NCBI RefSeq assembly: GCF_011207455.1
Contig: NZ_CP048877.1
Coordinates: forward strand, 1,542,576-1,606,575
From: Thermosulfuriphilus ammonigenes
Lineage (GTDB): Bacteria > Desulfobacterota > Thermodesulfobacteria > Thermodesulfobacteriales > ST65
Reading direction: 5' to 3'
Length of the DNA: 64,000 nt
A program made the position numbers and the translations under genes. Below, piece by piece: positions 1 to 9,321 of this stretch (positions within the stretch are counted from its first letter, which is position 1; every line of letters starts with the position of its first letter). The notes below the pieces were generated by a model that saw nothing but the letters and a program-made list of their open reading frames with translations, searched no databases and had not been told where the DNA came from.

Positions 1-533
1 ATCTGGCCTTTCTGGGGAGGATATCCCCAGAGAAAAGGCCAGATCGGGCTATTCGTATTGCTGAGATGGCCGGAGTGCCCCTCAAAATTGCCGCTAAAAT
101 AGATGAAGCTGATCGTCCCTACTACGAGGAGGTCATTAAACCGCTGCTTAAAAGCCCCTGGGTAGAATTTGTAGGCGAGATTGGAGAAAAAGAAAAGAAC
201 GAATTTCTCGGCCGGGCAATGGCACTGGTTTTGCCCATTGACTGGCCAGAGCCTTTTGGGTTAGTGATGATCGAATCCCTGGCCTGTGGTACACCAGTGA
301 TTGCTTGGCGCTGTGGCTCTGTGCCCGAGATAATAGAAGATGGAAGGGTTGGTTTTATTGTTGAGACCTTGGAAGAGGCCGTAGAGGCAGTGGAAAAGAT
401 TCCATATATAGACCGAGTTGATTGTCGGAAATATTTTGAGAGTAGGTTCTCCGCTCGTCGGATGGCTCAAGAATATCTGGATGTCTATGAAATAGTAATT
501 GGCGAGAGCTACCCTCTGCTCAAGGCGGTCTAG
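1..533 (+). CDS. Glycosyltransferase family 4 (group 1), C-terminal part
   Basis: The reading frame is open from base 3 and runs off the left edge, so the N-terminal domain is missing. The visible part begins LGRISPEKRPDRAIRIAEMAG, the usual start of the second Rossmann domain of GT-B glycosyltransferases. It continues with the nucleotide-sugar binding segment PEPFGLVMIESLACGTPVIAW, in which E-x7-E-type acidic residues contact the donor sugar. The family transfers a sugar from an NDP-sugar to an acceptor; the acceptor cannot be read here. The next gene starts one base after the stop, and because that gene is a glycogen debranching enzyme a role in glucan or trehalose-like metabolism is possible. 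Family assignment is firm, substrate is not known. Confidence 0.85.
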   Translation, partial: LAFLGRISPEKRPDRAIRIAEMAGVPLKIAAKIDEADRPYYEEVIKPLLKSPWVEFVGEIGEKEKNEFLGRAMALVLPIDWPEPFGLVMIESLACGTPVIAWRCGSVPEIIEDGRVGFIVETLEEAVEAVEKIPYIDRVDCRKYFESRFSARRMAQEYLDVYEIVIGESYPLLKAV

Positions 534-2693
534 GTGGCCCATCAAGAGATTATTTGTGTCGAGAACCGTTTTTATATTCTTACTACCTCGGCGAGGATCG
601 ACGATCGCCCGCGGGTCCTCAAAGAGGGGGATACTTTTGCCATCTTTAATCGCTTCGGGGATATAGAGGCCCTAGGAAGTAACGATTATGGCCTCTTTCA
701 CGAGGGGACCAGGTTTCTTTCCAGACTCCGTCTGACTGTAGCTGGTCTAGCTCCTTTACTTTTGAGCTCTACTATTCGAGAGGACAATATCTTCTTCAAC
801 GTTGATTTGACCAATCCAGATATACTCTGTGAAGATAGACTGGAGATTCCCAAAGGGACGGTCCACCTCCTACGAACTAAATTTCTCTATCAGGGTTGTT
901 GTTATGAACGACTTGAGGTTGAAAACTTTGGTCTTTGTGCCGTAGAGCTGGCCATTTCCTACTCCTTTGAGGCAGATTATGCTGATATTTTCGAGGTTCG
1001 AGGTCTTAAGAGGGCCCGGCGGGGGCGATTCTTCTCCCCAGAGGTGACCAGCGATGAAGTGGTCTTTTCTTATCAGGGCCTAGACGGAGTTAGACGAAGG
1101 ACCAAGCTTCGTTTTGAGCCCTCCCCGGACACCCTCACGGCCAACGAGGCCCTCTTCCGTCTCTCTCTTCGTCCCCGAGAGTCCAAGACTATTTTTGTCT
1201 CCGTAGCCTGTTTGCGAGGGGAGGGCACCGTTGAAACCAGCTACCGGCAGGCGGCCCTAGAGGCCCGTTCTCGCTTGGTTGATTTTCGCCATCAGACCTG
1301 TGAAATTTACACCTCCAATGAGCAGTTCAATCGTTGGCTTCAACGTTCTTTCTCGGATATTTTTATCATGCTTACGCAGACCCCCTATGGTCTCTATCCC
1401 TATGCCGGTATTCCCTGGTTTAGCACTATCTTTGGCCGTGATGGCATAATCACTGCCCTGGAATGTCTCTGGATTAACCCGGAGATAGCCCGGGGGGTGC
1501 TCTCCTGCCTTTCGGCTACTCAGGCCCGGGAGATGGATCCAGAAGCTGATGCCGAGCCAGGCAAAATTGTCCATGAGATTCGCCTTAATGAGACCGCCGC
1601 TACCGGTGAAATTCCTTTTGCTTTTTACTACGGCACGGTGGATGCCACCCCATTATTTGTCCTTTTGGCCGGAGCCTATTATCAACGCACCCAGGACCTG
1701 GATTTTATCCGCCAGATTTGGCCTCACATTCTGTTGGCCCTGGAGTGGATCGAGAAGTACGGCGATCTTGACGATGACGGTCTGGTGGAATACGCCTCAT
1801 CCGGGCCGGGTCTGGTCAACAAGGGCTGGAAGGATTCTCATGACAGTGTCTTTTATGAAGATGGCCGGCTAGCCGAGGGCCCCATAGCCCTGGTGGAAGT
1901 TCAGGGTTATGTCTATCAGGCTTGGCTATGGGGGGCGCGGCTGGCTTCGGCCCTGGGGGAGGAGTCTCTGGCCCAAAGACTCATGACCCAGGCTAAACTC
2001 CTGAGGCGCAGAATTAATAAGCTCTTCTGGTCTGAAGAACTGGGAACTTATGTCCTGGCTTTAGATGGTCAAAAACGACCTTGTCGGGTGCGAACTTCTA
2101 ACGCCGGCCATCTCCTTTTTACCGAGGTGGCTGATGAGACAATGGCTCATCGGGTGGCTGAGCGACTCTTCCTGCCAGATTCCTTTTCTGGCTGGGGAAT
2201 ACGGACTCTTTCCACCCTTGAGGTCCGTTACAACCCCATGTCTTACCATAATGGTTCCATTTGGCCCCATGATAACGCTCTAATCGCTTACGGCCTTAAA
2301 AATTATGGCCTAAGAGGTCAATTTCTCAAACTGTTTGAGGCCCTGTTTGAGGCCAGCAATTTTTTTGAACTCCATCGTATGCCGGAACTTTTTTGCGGTT
2401 TCCCTCGCAGACCCCACGAGGGGCCTACGGCTTATCCTGTTTCCTGTAATCCTCAGGCCTGGTCAGCAGCTGTGGTCTTTTTTCTCCTCCAGGCCTCTCT
2501 GGGATTGCGCTTCGAAGAGGGGGGGATTCGCTTCTACCATCCCATACTGCCTGATTTTCTCGACCGGATCTGGATCAAAAATCTCTGGTTAGCCGGGGGG
2601 AAGGTAGATCTCCTGATCCGCAAACTCGATGGAGACGTGGTTATTAATGTTTTCAAGAAGAGAGGAGACTTTGAGGTGGTGGTTGTCAAATGA
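534..2693 (+). CDS. Amylo-alpha-1,6-glucosidase (glycogen debranching enzyme)
   Basis: The 719-residue protein has the two-part layout of bacterial debranching enzymes. An N-terminal beta-rich domain (about residues 30-230) is followed by an alpha/alpha-barrel catalytic domain from about residue 290, with WFSTIFGRDGIITALE, a GKIVHEIR segment and GWKDSHDSV as typical active-site stretches. The family hydrolyses alpha-1,6 branch points of glycogen or related glucans in the cytoplasm. The start is a GTG immediately after the stop of the glycosyltransferase, and the stop overlaps the next start (ATGA), so the three genes are probably co-transcribed. No frameshift or missing part is visible. Exact polysaccharide substrate is inferred, not shown. 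Confidence 0.87.
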   Translation: MAHQEIICVENRFYILTTSARIDDRPRVLKEGDTFAIFNRFGDIEALGSNDYGLFHEGTRFLSRLRLTVAGLAPLLLSSTIREDNIFFNVDLTNPDILCEDRLEIPKGTVHLLRTKFLYQGCCYERLEVENFGLCAVELAISYSFEADYADIFEVRGLKRARRGRFFSPEVTSDEVVFSYQGLDGVRRRTKLRFEPSPDTLTANEALFRLSLRPRESKTIFVSVACLRGEGTVETSYRQAALEARSRLVDFRHQTCEIYTSNEQFNRWLQRSFSDIFIMLTQTPYGLYPYAGIPWFSTIFGRDGIITALECLWINPEIARGVLSCLSATQAREMDPEADAEPGKIVHEIRLNETAATGEIPFAFYYGTVDATPLFVLLAGAYYQRTQDLDFIRQIWPHILLALEWIEKYGDLDDDGLVEYASSGPGLVNKGWKDSHDSVFYEDGRLAEGPIALVEVQGYVYQAWLWGARLASALGEESLAQRLMTQAKLLRRRINKLFWSEELGTYVLALDGQKRPCRVRTSNAGHLLFTEVADETMAHRVAERLFLPDSFSGWGIRTLSTLEVRYNPMSYHNGSIWPHDNALIAYGLKNYGLRGQFLKLFEALFEASNFFELHRMPELFCGFPRRPHEGPTAYPVSCNPQAWSAAVVFFLLQASLGLRFEEGGIRFYHPILPDFLDRIWIKNLWLAGGKVDLLIRKLDGDVVINVFKKRGDFEVVVVK

Positions 2694-3370
2694 CTTGGTT
2701 GGAAATCTGGGAGAAGAAGGGGCTCCCACCTACGGTGGCCTTTATCGGGCCTCATAATGTAGGAAAGACCAGTCTGGTCCTCAAGGTGGTTCGTACCTTA
2801 AGGGAGAGGGGCCATCAAGTAGGGGTTATTAAAACCACAAAAGAGAAAATAGCCCTTGATGACCCGAGCAAGGATACTGGCCGCTACCAGAAGATAGCCC
2901 AAAGGGTAGGCCTTCTTGGCCCAGAAGGGTTGCGTCTGGTGCTGAAGGAGTCTCCACCGCTGGAAGAGATTCTTTTCCGTTATTACGGAGATTGTGATTT
3001 AGTCATCGTCGAAGGCTTAAAATCCCATCCCTTTTTGCCCAAAATTGAGGTGGCCCGAAGGGAAGTTTCTTCAGATCTTCTGGCCCAAATTGTCCCGGGG
3101 GTGGTGGCTGTGGTGGCTGATTTTCCTGTTGCTGACCGGCCCTGCTTCTCCTTTGAAGATGTCGAAGGCCTGGCTTGTTTTATCGAAGAAGAGATTATGG
3201 CTCCCTTTAGAGAAAAAAAACACCTTGGTCTCTGGATAAATGGGTCTTCTGTAGAGCTTAAGTTCTTTATCCGCCAGATCACGGCTGATATTGTCTATGG
3301 AGTGGTCAAAAACCTTCGTCTCCCTGAGGCTCCGCGCTTGGTGGATATAAAGCTGAGGCTACCAGATTAA
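2690..3370 (+). CDS. mobB: Molybdopterin-guanine dinucleotide biosynthesis protein B (MobB-like)
   Basis: The N-terminus holds a P-loop, IGPHNVGKTSLVLKVV, followed by a second conserved stretch CDLVIVEGLKSHPFLPKIEV that is typical of MobB GTP-binding proteins. MobB assists MobA in attaching GMP to molybdopterin for molybdenum or tungsten enzymes such as formate dehydrogenase. At 226 residues it is longer than the roughly 165-residue minimal family member; the extra C-terminal 60 residues have no motif that I recognise. Its ATG overlaps the stop of the debranching gene by four bases. The gene converges with glmM, leaving only three bases between stops and no obvious terminator. Confidence 0.85.
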   Translation: MTWLEIWEKKGLPPTVAFIGPHNVGKTSLVLKVVRTLRERGHQVGVIKTTKEKIALDDPSKDTGRYQKIAQRVGLLGPEGLRLVLKESPPLEEILFRYYGDCDLVIVEGLKSHPFLPKIEVARREVSSDLLAQIVPGVVAVVADFPVADRPCFSFEDVEGLACFIEEEIMAPFREKKHLGLWINGSSVELKFFIRQITADIVYGVVKNLRLPEAPRLVDIKLRLPD

Positions 3371-3373
3371 CAA

Positions 3374-4726
3374 TCAGCCCATGACGTTTTTGATATGTTC
3401 GACAAGTTCTTGGGCGTAGGCCTTTATTTCCGCAGGGTCTTCTCCTTCTACCATAACTCGATAGACCGGTTCTGTGCCCGAGGGTCGGATAACTATCCGG
3501 CCCCGATCGGTTAGTTTGGCCTCAAGTTGAGCCTTGAGTTGCATGAGACCAGGGATTTCTTCTGGTGGACGTCTCTCTTTTACGCGGACATTCAGCAGTA
3601 CCTGAGGGTAGGTTTCCATTATCTGAGCCAGTTCGGAGAGAGCTCTCCCCTCTTTAATCATAACCGCCAAAAGCATTAAAGCGGCCAAGGTGCCGTCACC
3701 AGTAGTCATGTAGTCCAGAAAGATCAGATGGCCCGACTGCTCACCCCCCAGATTATAGCCTCCCTCTCGCATGGCCTCGACTACATAGCGATCTCCAACT
3801 TTGGTCCTTATGAGACGAACTCCCATCTTTTTGAGACAAACCTCAAGGCCCAGATTACTCATGACAGTGGCCACCACGGTGTTATTCCGAAGACGCCCTT
3901 CACGGACCATATCTCGGGCACAGATGGCCAGGATATGGTCGCCATCGACCACCTCACCGTATTCATCTACCACGATGACCCTGTCGGCATCACCATCTAA
4001 AGCGATTCCCATATCGGCCCTGGTCTCCCGAACCTTGGCCTGGACAACCTCCGGATAGAGAGCGCCGCAACGATTGTTGATGTTTATTCCGTCGGGCTCG
4101 ACGCCCACTTTGATGACTTCGGCTCCCAGCTCCTCAAAGACAGCCGGAGCTACCCGATAGGCGGCTCCGTGGGCACAATCCAGGACAAGCCGCAGACCAT
4201 CCAAGGTGTATTCCTTGGGGAAGGCCTGCTTTAAAAAGACTATGTAACGCCCCCGGGCGTCATCAATGCGAAAGGCCTTACCCACTCCGTCCCCGGTGGG
4301 GCGCTCCTGGTCCAGTTCGGGGCTTTCCATAAGGCGTTCAAGCTCGGCCTCTGTCTCGTCTGGGAGTTTGAAGCCATCACCAGAGAAGACTTTAATTCCG
4401 TTGTCTGGATAAGGGTTGTGAGAGGCGGAGATAACCACGCCGGCATCAGCCCGCATGCTGGAGGTCAGAAAGGCAATGGCCGGAGTAGGCATAGGGCCAA
4501 CCAAAAGAACATTGGCCCCCATGGAGCATATACCCGAGGCCAGAGCGGTCTCTAGCATGTAACCAGAGAGTCTAGTGTCTTTGCCGATGAGGACGCGGTG
4601 ATGTCCGCCGATCTTTTTAAAATAATAGGCGATGGCCCGTCCCAGTTTGAGGGCTGTCTCCGGAGTCATCGGAGGTTCGTTGGCCAGCCCCCGAATCCCG
4701 TCGGTGCCAAAGAGCTTTCTGTCCAT
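3374..4726 (-). CDS. glmM: Phosphoglucosamine mutase GlmM
   Basis: GlmM converts glucosamine-6-phosphate to glucosamine-1-phosphate on the way to UDP-N-acetylglucosamine for peptidoglycan and lipopolysaccharide. The protein starts [10 protein letters not shown], has the phosphoserine loop [14 protein letters not shown] with catalytic Ser102, the magnesium loop DGDADR, the sugar-binding GGEQSGH and the phosphate-binding RPSGTEP near the C-terminus. At 450 residues it has the normal length. The ATG at 4726 follows a purine-rich AAGGGG ribosome binding site. It is the last gene of folP-cdaA-cdaR-glmM, and its 5' end is overlapped by about 110 bases of the cdaR frame. Confidence 0.96.
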   Translation of the reverse strand: MDRKLFGTDGIRGLANEPPMTPETALKLGRAIAYYFKKIGGHHRVLIGKDTRLSGYMLETALASGICSMGANVLLVGPMPTPAIAFLTSSMRADAGVVISASHNPYPDNGIKVFSGDGFKLPDETEAELERLMESPELDQERPTGDGVGKAFRIDDARGRYIVFLKQAFPKEYTLDGLRLVLDCAHGAAYRVAPAVFEELGAEVIKVGVEPDGININNRCGALYPEVVQAKVRETRADMGIALDGDADRVIVVDEYGEVVDGDHILAICARDMVREGRLRNNTVVATVMSNLGLEVCLKKMGVRLIRTKVGDRYVVEAMREGGYNLGGEQSGHLIFLDYMTTGDGTLAALMLLAVMIKEGRALSELAQIMETYPQVLLNVRVKERRPPEEIPGLMQLKAQLEAKLTDRGRIVIRPSGTEPVYRVMVEGEDPAEIKAYAQELVEHIKNVMG

Positions 4727-5699
4727 GATCTGCCCCTTTCCAGACGGTTTTCTTGATGAGATGGAGGATATTTTGGGACTCTTGAGCTTTTTGGAGATAA
4801 ACTTTGACCCTTGAGGGTTTGACAGATAAGAGCCGTAGCCTCTTATCTGGTAAGGCTATCTTAACTTCTCTCCAGTAGGTGCCTGGCTTCAGATTTTTAG
4901 TCTCCACCCAGGCCCTTATCTCCTTGGGTTCCAAATTTTTAAGAAGCCAGAGAGGACCAACCACTTTGATTGAGACTAGCGAAGGCTTCAGGACCACAGG
5001 CCTGTTGTCTCCCCCCAGACGGACAGGAACCTTAAAGATCTTTATCTCTTTAATCTCCTGAACAATTACCGTTACTGTTACCATCGGATCCCCTTTTACT
5101 ACGGAGACATAAGGGGGGAGTTTGAGCCTTACCTGACGCTGAAAATTAGTGGTCATGTCTGAAAGATCCACCGCCTGAGTTTCCAAAACTTTGAGCTTTT
5201 CTAGGGTGGACTTGGGGCCTTCAACTTCAATTTTATCGGGATTGACAACGATCTTTTCCAGACGAAAACCATAAGGAAGCTGACCACTGGTGCGAACCTT
5301 GATCTTTAAGGTCTTATGGACCAGTCGGTCAAGGACAATTTCTATCTCCGAAGGGGTTATCTTAACTACTCGAACCCCGCGGGGCACCCGGATACTTTCG
5401 GGGGTTATCTGAATAAGAATCCTTCCGGGTTTGGCCTCCGAGAGATCTATGACTCTGGAGATCCTCTGACGGGAGAGCCCTTGGAGAAGACTTCGGGGGC
5501 CACTGACCCTGACCTTTATTTCAGCGGGAATATCGTTGATGATAATGGTCTCAGGTGGCAGGTTGACCAGCTCAAGGGCAACGTCAAGGGCCATCTCGGC
5601 GTTCTCCTCCCCCACCACCAGAAACCAGAGGACGATGGCGAAGACCAAAGAAAGGAGCTTAAGGACCCAGTCTTTCCCCAGCACGTCCTGCCACTTCAT
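4617..5699 (-). CDS. cdaR: YbbR/CdaR-like domain protein
   Basis: A membrane anchor near the N-terminus ([19 protein letters not shown]) is followed by repeated beta-rich YbbR domains, each with motifs such as [11 protein letters not shown] or KIEVEGP. CdaR proteins are extracytoplasmic regulators of the diadenylate cyclase CdaA encoded just upstream. I place the start at the ATG that overlaps the cdaA stop (TAATG) instead of an upstream in-frame codon. The last roughly 36 residues are read in another frame over the glmM start and are rich in basic and polar residues unlike a YbbR domain. They may be a true overlap or the result of a lost stop codon. Confidence 0.85.
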   Translation of the reverse strand: MKWQDVLGKDWVLKLLSLVFAIVLWFLVVGEENAEMALDVALELVNLPPETIIINDIPAEIKVRVSGPRSLLQGLSRQRISRVIDLSEAKPGRILIQITPESIRVPRGVRVVKITPSEIEIVLDRLVHKTLKIKVRTSGQLPYGFRLEKIVVNPDKIEVEGPKSTLEKLKVLETQAVDLSDMTTNFQRQVRLKLPPYVSVVKGDPMVTVTVIVQEIKEIKIFKVPVRLGGDNRPVVLKPSLVSIKVVGPLWLLKNLEPKEIRAWVETKNLKPGTYWREVKIALPDKRLRLLSVKPSRVKVYLQKAQESQNILHLIKKTVWKGADHGQKALWHRRDSGAGQRTSDDSGDSPQTGTGHRLLF

Positions 5700-6496
5700 T
5701 AGAAAATCTTCCTCTTCCACCAGGGCTGGCTCTTGGGTGGCCCCATGCCCAGAAGGTTAAGAAGCATGCGCCTCAAAGTGGATTCATCGATGTCTGGAGT
5801 TATGTGCCCTCCTACAGCCAGGCTGATGGCCCCTCGTTCTTCGGAGACCACAATGGCCAAGGCATCAGTAAGTTCGGTGATTCCCAGAGCGGCTCGATGT
5901 CTGGTGCCTAGGTACTTGCTGACATTAGGATTGGTAGTTAGAGGGAGAATGGATCCGGCGGTAGCAATTCGTCCTTCTCGGATAATTACGGCCCCGTCAT
6001 GGAGGGGAGAGGAGGGATTAAAGAGGCAGCAGATGAGCTCCCGATTGACCCGGGCGTCAAGGATGGTGCCAGTCTCGATATATTCCTTGAGGCCGGTTTC
6101 CCTTTCGATGACTATAAGGGCCCCTATGTAGCGGTCAGCCAGGGAGGTTACAGCCTTAATGATCTCTTCCATGACCTGGGAGCGCTCCACTCGGGCCTTT
6201 AAAAAAGGGGTTTGGCCCATTTGAGTCAGAGCTCGGCGAATATCGTCCTGAAAGACAATGATGATAAGTAGAACCAAAGAAGAGAGGAAGGTTCCCAATA
6301 TCCAGTGGAGGGTTAAGAGCTCCAACTTGGCGGCCACGAAGTAGATAACCATAAGCACTCCGAGGCCAGCGACCATCTGCATGGCCCGTGTGCCCCGGAT
6401 AATGAGCATCACCCGATAGATGAGAAAGGCAACGATGACGATGTCTAAGACGTCTTGCCAACGTAGCCTTTCCCAAAACTGGAGTAGTTTATCCAT
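5699..6496 (-). CDS. cdaA: Diadenylate cyclase CdaA
   Basis: Three hydrophobic helices (residues about 15-35, 40-58 and 65-82) precede a DAC/DisA_N domain. The catalytic motifs are visible: DGA at residues 167-169 and RHR at 199-201. The enzyme condenses two ATP into cyclic di-AMP, a second messenger for osmotic and cell-wall homeostasis. At 265 residues the length is that of the family. Order folP-cdaA-cdaR-glmM is the classic linkage of this signal with peptidoglycan precursor synthesis. The start overlaps the folP stop by eight bases. Confidence 0.95.
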   Translation of the reverse strand: MDKLLQFWERLRWQDVLDIVIVAFLIYRVMLIIRGTRAMQMVAGLGVLMVIYFVAAKLELLTLHWILGTFLSSLVLLIIIVFQDDIRRALTQMGQTPFLKARVERSQVMEEIIKAVTSLADRYIGALIVIERETGLKEYIETGTILDARVNRELICCLFNPSSPLHDGAVIIREGRIATAGSILPLTTNPNVSKYLGTRHRAALGITELTDALAIVVSEERGAISLAVGGHITPDIDESTLRRMLLNLLGMGPPKSQPWWKRKIF

Positions 6497-7343
6497 AAGA
6501 GGGACCTTTCCTGGCGGAAATGGTCTGAATTACGGCCAACAGATCCCTGGCCATAGCTACATTGTGGACGCGAAGGATATGGGCCCCCTGAAGTACAGAC
6601 CAGGCTACGGCTCCCATTGTTCCGGCGTCACGTTCCTCTGGCGGCCGGCCGGTGATTTGACCAATGAAGGCCTTACGGCTTGGGCCTACCAGAAGGGGCC
6701 GACCCAGGCGAAGGAAGCGCTTGAGCTCTCTGAGGATGGTTAAGTTGTCCTCAAAACGTTTGCCGAAACCAATTCCAGGATCAAGGATGATCTTCTCCAG
6801 ATCTATGCCCGAGGTGGTTAAGGTCTCCAGGCGTTCTTTAAAGAAGGCCTCTATTTCTCCGAGAACGTCATCATAGTGAGGAGAGAGCTGCATGTCCCGG
6901 GGGCGGCCCTTCATATGCATGACCACCACCGGAACTTCCCTTTCCCGGGCCAGAGAGATCATTTCCGGTTCAAAACGGAGCCCACTTATGTCATTTATGA
7001 TGTCCGCTCCGGCATCAAGGGCAGCCTCGGCCACCTGGGCCTTGTAGGTGTCTATAGAGATGGGGATATGGGGCAGGTGCTGACGGATCAGGACAATGGC
7101 CGGAATAACTCGGGTTAATTCTTCTTCCAGTGGAACCGGGTCGGCAAAAGGGCGGGTGGACTCACCACCAATGTCCAAAATATCGGCTCCGGCGGCTACC
7201 AACCTCTTGGCCTGCTCAAGAGCCGACTGGGGCTGGAGATACTTCCCTCCATCCGAGAATGAATCCGGGGTGACATTTACCACCCCCATAATGTAAGGTC
7301 TTGTCCAGTCAAGGTGGAGGCGCCCCCACTTGAGAGGTTTCAC
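6489..7343 (-). CDS. folP: Dihydropteroate synthase
   Basis: The TIM-barrel enzyme joins p-aminobenzoate to the pterin diphosphate to make dihydropteroate for folate. Visible signatures are MGVVNVTPDSFSDGG near the N-terminus, DIGGESTRP, INDISG and LDPGIGFGK. At 284 residues it is full length. It lies 52 bases downstream of ftsH and overlaps cdaA, consistent with one transcript. Confidence 0.96.
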   Translation of the reverse strand: MKPLKWGRLHLDWTRPYIMGVVNVTPDSFSDGGKYLQPQSALEQAKRLVAAGADILDIGGESTRPFADPVPLEEELTRVIPAIVLIRQHLPHIPISIDTYKAQVAEAALDAGADIINDISGLRFEPEMISLAREREVPVVVMHMKGRPRDMQLSPHYDDVLGEIEAFFKERLETLTTSGIDLEKIILDPGIGFGKRFEDNLTILRELKRFLRLGRPLLVGPSRKAFIGQITGRPPEERDAGTMGAVAWSVLQGAHILRVHNVAMARDLLAVIQTISARKGPSYG

Positions 7344-7395
7344 TGTGTTCCTTTCTGTTTTAGTACTAAACGGAGCCCAACTATGGGCGGACTTC

Positions 7396-9210
7396 CTAAG
7401 CTGCCTGTGGCGTGGCTCCTGTTTCTCGCATGATCTCGTCTATGGCCTTGGCGTCCAGAGTCTCTCGCTCAAGTAGGGCCTTGGCCAACTGATGCAGGGT
7501 GTTGATATTCTCCTCCAGGAGCCTCTTGGTCTTCTCGTAACAATCAGTGACCAAACGGCGAATTTCGTTGTCGATCTGGACAGCAGTAGTCTCACTATAG
7601 TCTTTGTGGTGGGCTAGCTCTTTACCCAGGAAGATGTGTTCATCTCGTTTGCCAAAGGACACAGGTCCCAAGGTCTCACTCATGCCCCACTCGCACACCA
7701 TTTTTCGGGCCAGTTCCGTGGCCCGCTCAATGTCATTGCCAGCCCCAGTGGTGATCTGGTTGAGCACCAGCTCCTCGGCAGCCCTTCCTCCAAGAAGGAT
7801 CATCAGGCGCTTAATGAGGTAGTCTTTGGGGTAGGTGTGACGTTCATCTAAGGGAAGCTGTTGGGTCAGGCCAAGGGCCTGACCACGGGGAATAATGGTT
7901 ACCTTATGGAGGGGATCCGTTCCCGGCAGGAGTTTGGCTACCAGGGCGTGTCCGGCCTCATGATAGGCTGTAATTCTTTTTTCTTCCTCGCTGATGATCA
8001 TGCTCTTGCGCTCTCGTCCCATGAGAACCCTGTCTTTGGCCTCTTCAAACTCTTCCATGCTTACTTTTTCTTTACCTTTGCGGGCGGCCAGAAGGGCGGC
8101 CTCGTTGACCAGGTTTTCCAGATCGGCGCCCGAAAATCCCGGAGTTCCACGAGCAATAAGGGAGATGTTGACATCTTCGGCCAGGGGGACCTTCTTAACA
8201 TGAACCTTGAGGATTTCCTCTCTTCCCTTGACATCCGGGGCGGGGACTACTACCTGGCGATCAAAGCGACCAGGCCGTAAAAGGGCGGGATCTAAGACGT
8301 CAGGGCGGTTGGTGGCGGCAATGACAATGACTCCTTCATTGCTTTCAAAGCCATCCATCTCCACCAGAAGTTGATTTAAGGTCTGCTCCCGTTCATCGTG
8401 CCCTCCACCAAGACCTGCCCCTCGATGACGTCCTACGGCGTCAATTTCGTCGATAAAGATGATACAAGGGGCGTGTCTTTTGGCTTGGGTGAAAAGATCT
8501 CTTACCCGGGCTGCTCCTACTCCGACAAACATTTCCACAAAATCCGAACCGGAGATACTAAAGAAGGGAACACCTGCCTCCCCGGCTATGGCCTTGGCTA
8601 AAAGGGTCTTACCGGTACCCGGAGGTCCAACCAAGAGGACTCCCTTGGGAATTCGACCCCCGAGTCGGGTAAACTTTTTGGGGTCTCGAAGAAACTCAAT
8701 GATTTCCGAGACTTCCTCTTTGGCTTCTTCCACTCCAGCCACGTCTTTGAAGGTAATCTTTATCTGCTGACCAGTAAGCATCTTGGCCCGGCTTCGGCCA
8801 AAAGAAAGAGCCTTGCCTCCCCCCACCTGCATCTGACGCATGAAGAAGATCCAGACTCCCACTAACAGGAGCATAGGAAACCACGAAATAAGTAAGGTTA
8901 CATACCAGGGAGTTTCCTCTTGGGGCTTAACATTGATCTTTACTTGAGCCTCTTTAAGAAGATTTATAAGACCGTCATCTCGGGGGGCTACGGTGTGGAA
9001 CCGCTTCTTATTGGTCAAAAAACCGTCTATTTTATCCCCCTGGATAATAACTTCTTCTACCTCACCCTTCTCTACCAGAGAAATAAACTCGCTGTAAGGG
9101 ATCTCTACCCCCTTGGGTTTAGGCTGGTTAAAGATATTAAAAAGAAAAACCATAATTATGGCTATTATGAGCCACAGGCTAAGATTCCGATAAAAGGACG
9201 ACAAACTCAT
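7396..9210 (-). CDS. ftsH: ATP-dependent zinc metalloprotease FtsH
   Basis: FtsH is a membrane-anchored hexameric AAA+ protease that degrades misfolded membrane proteins and short-lived regulators. The sequence shows two transmembrane helices (about residues 10-28 and 105-125) around a small periplasmic domain. These are followed by Walker A GPPGTGKT, Walker [12 protein letters not shown], the second region of homology [20 protein letters not shown], and the zinc site HEAGH. Length of 604 residues is typical. It follows tilS with a 111-base gap and precedes folP; the tilS-ftsH-folP order is common in bacteria. Confidence 0.97.
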   Translation of the reverse strand: MSLSSFYRNLSLWLIIAIIMVFLFNIFNQPKPKGVEIPYSEFISLVEKGEVEEVIIQGDKIDGFLTNKKRFHTVAPRDDGLINLLKEAQVKINVKPQEETPWYVTLLISWFPMLLLVGVWIFFMRQMQVGGGKALSFGRSRAKMLTGQQIKITFKDVAGVEEAKEEVSEIIEFLRDPKKFTRLGGRIPKGVLLVGPPGTGKTLLAKAIAGEAGVPFFSISGSDFVEMFVGVGAARVRDLFTQAKRHAPCIIFIDEIDAVGRHRGAGLGGGHDEREQTLNQLLVEMDGFESNEGVIVIAATNRPDVLDPALLRPGRFDRQVVVPAPDVKGREEILKVHVKKVPLAEDVNISLIARGTPGFSGADLENLVNEAALLAARKGKEKVSMEEFEEAKDRVLMGRERKSMIISEEEKRITAYHEAGHALVAKLLPGTDPLHKVTIIPRGQALGLTQQLPLDERHTYPKDYLIKRLMILLGGRAAEELVLNQITTGAGNDIERATELARKMVCEWGMSETLGPVSFGKRDEHIFLGKELAHHKDYSETTAVQIDNEIRRLVTDCYEKTKRLLEENINTLHQLAKALLERETLDAKAIDEIMRETGATPQAA

Positions 9211-9321
9211 TTCCTCCTTAAGCTACCATAATTCGTCGGCCTTAAACTTCTCTATTATTGAAACGGCCCCCGAGCCGCAAATCATTAAAGGCCTTTAAAG
9301 GACAAAATTCCAAGAAACAAT

